This document shows, one piece after another, positions 63,926 through 64,000 of a DNA stretch of 64,000 nt. The translations under genes and the position numbers were made by a program. The number at the start of each line of letters is the position of its first letter. The first letter of the stretch is position 1. Source of the DNA: PALSA-505 sp036267135 (lineage in GTDB: Bacteria > Actinomycetota > Actinomycetes > Streptosporangiales > Streptosporangiaceae); contig DATAWQ010000106.1 in assembly GCA_036267135.1 (NCBI GenBank), positions 27,932 to 91,931 on the forward strand. The letters run 5' to 3'. Below the pieces are notes generated by a model. It saw only the letters and a program-made list of their open reading frames with translations. It had not been told where the DNA came from and did no database searches.

Positions 63926-63979
63926 GTGGGATGGTGCTGGAGGGTGGGGTGGTGCTGGAGGGTGGGGTGGTGCTGGAGG
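63926..63979. repeat. 18-bp tandem repeat, three copies
   Basis: GTGGGGTGGTGCTGGAGG three times (first with an A for G), and a partial fourth to the edge. G-rich on the + strand. Confidence 0.85.
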
Positions 63980-64000
63980 GGAGAGTGGGGCTGACGATGA

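Larger units (their letters stand above)
63668..64000. other. Kdp upstream region and window edge
   Basis: No gene in 333 bases. It contains the LacI-type operator at 63889 and an 18-bp tandem repeat at 63926. The kdp promoter should lie here, but I cannot fix its -10 and -35. Confidence 0.6.

Noticed and set aside
63926..64000. Possible telomere or replicon end
   Set aside because: Only a short G-rich tandem array cut by the window edge; no palindromic terminal structure.

Overview
The window comes from a high-GC actinomycete. Coding frames have G/C-rich third positions, GTG starts are common, and the gene families are typical of filamentous Actinobacteria: an FxSxx-COOH peptide system, MmyB-like and SigE-type regulators, an F420-type luciferase-like oxidoreductase, an encapsulin with a DyP peroxidase, and an Ada-AlkA fusion. 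I cannot fix the genus. No rRNA, tRNA, CRISPR array, transposase or prophage gene was found.

Layout. (1) 1-4.8 kb, minus strand: a RiPP locus with an FxSxx-COOH precursor (fxsA), a radical SAM/SPASM maturase fused to an HExxH domain (fxsB), an AAC(3)-like acetyltransferase and two TIR-like FxsC proteins, the last cut by the left edge. A large membrane protein with an RCK-like fold and a RyR domain is transcribed divergently (5.1-7.5 kb), with a 16-bp palindrome between. This is the most unusual block. (2) 7.5-15.2 kb: SDR with a divergent MmyB-like regulator, an ABC-2 exporter pair, a methyltransferase, the alkylation-repair pair ogt and ada-alkA, and a frameshifted DUF3054 gene. (3) 15.2-21.6 kb: a possible Zur box before a DUF6412-YidC pair, an MFS exporter behind a perfect 20-bp palindrome, gene debris, a PfkB-like protein lacking its catalytic motif, and an acyl-CoA synthetase. 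(4) 21.7-29.3 kb: two tandem secreted low-complexity paralogues, a LysR regulator with agmatinase and a divergent MFS gene, and an MMPL transporter. (5) 30-36.4 kb: the DyP-encapsulin nanocompartment, an LLM oxidoreductase, a cyclase remnant, a secreted lysyl-oxidase-like protein, and an ECF sigma factor with its membrane partner. (6) 36.5-45.7 kb: a stand-alone mraY, several small enzymes, a two-component pair and an Lrp regulator. (7) 46-51.4 kb: a LacI repressor, a RseB-like protein with an ABC transporter, and a sarcosine-oxidase-like flavoenzyme. (8) 51.4-52.8 kb: a gene-poor stretch with a small zinc-finger protein and a duplicated element carrying a CRP-like palindrome. (9) 52.8-63.7 kb: an amidohydrolase, a lipase-like protein and a complete Kdp potassium-transport locus with KdpD between two KdpE-like regulators and an extra 29-residue membrane peptide ahead of kdpF.

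How the genes work together. Two blocks read as integrated systems. In the Fxs locus, a short peptide is probably cross-linked at its C-terminal FxS motif, possibly acetylated, and linked to TIR proteins that keep the catalytic-type glutamate. The kdp operon supplies a high-affinity K+ pump and its sensor circuit. A recurring feature is short tandem repeats of 15-18 bp, in gaps and in some genes (15.2, 18.8, 19.9, 22.5, 47.1, 51.4, 53.7, 55.5, 63.9 kb). Several genes are decayed: DUF3054, a sulfotransferase, a cyclase and a methyltransferase.
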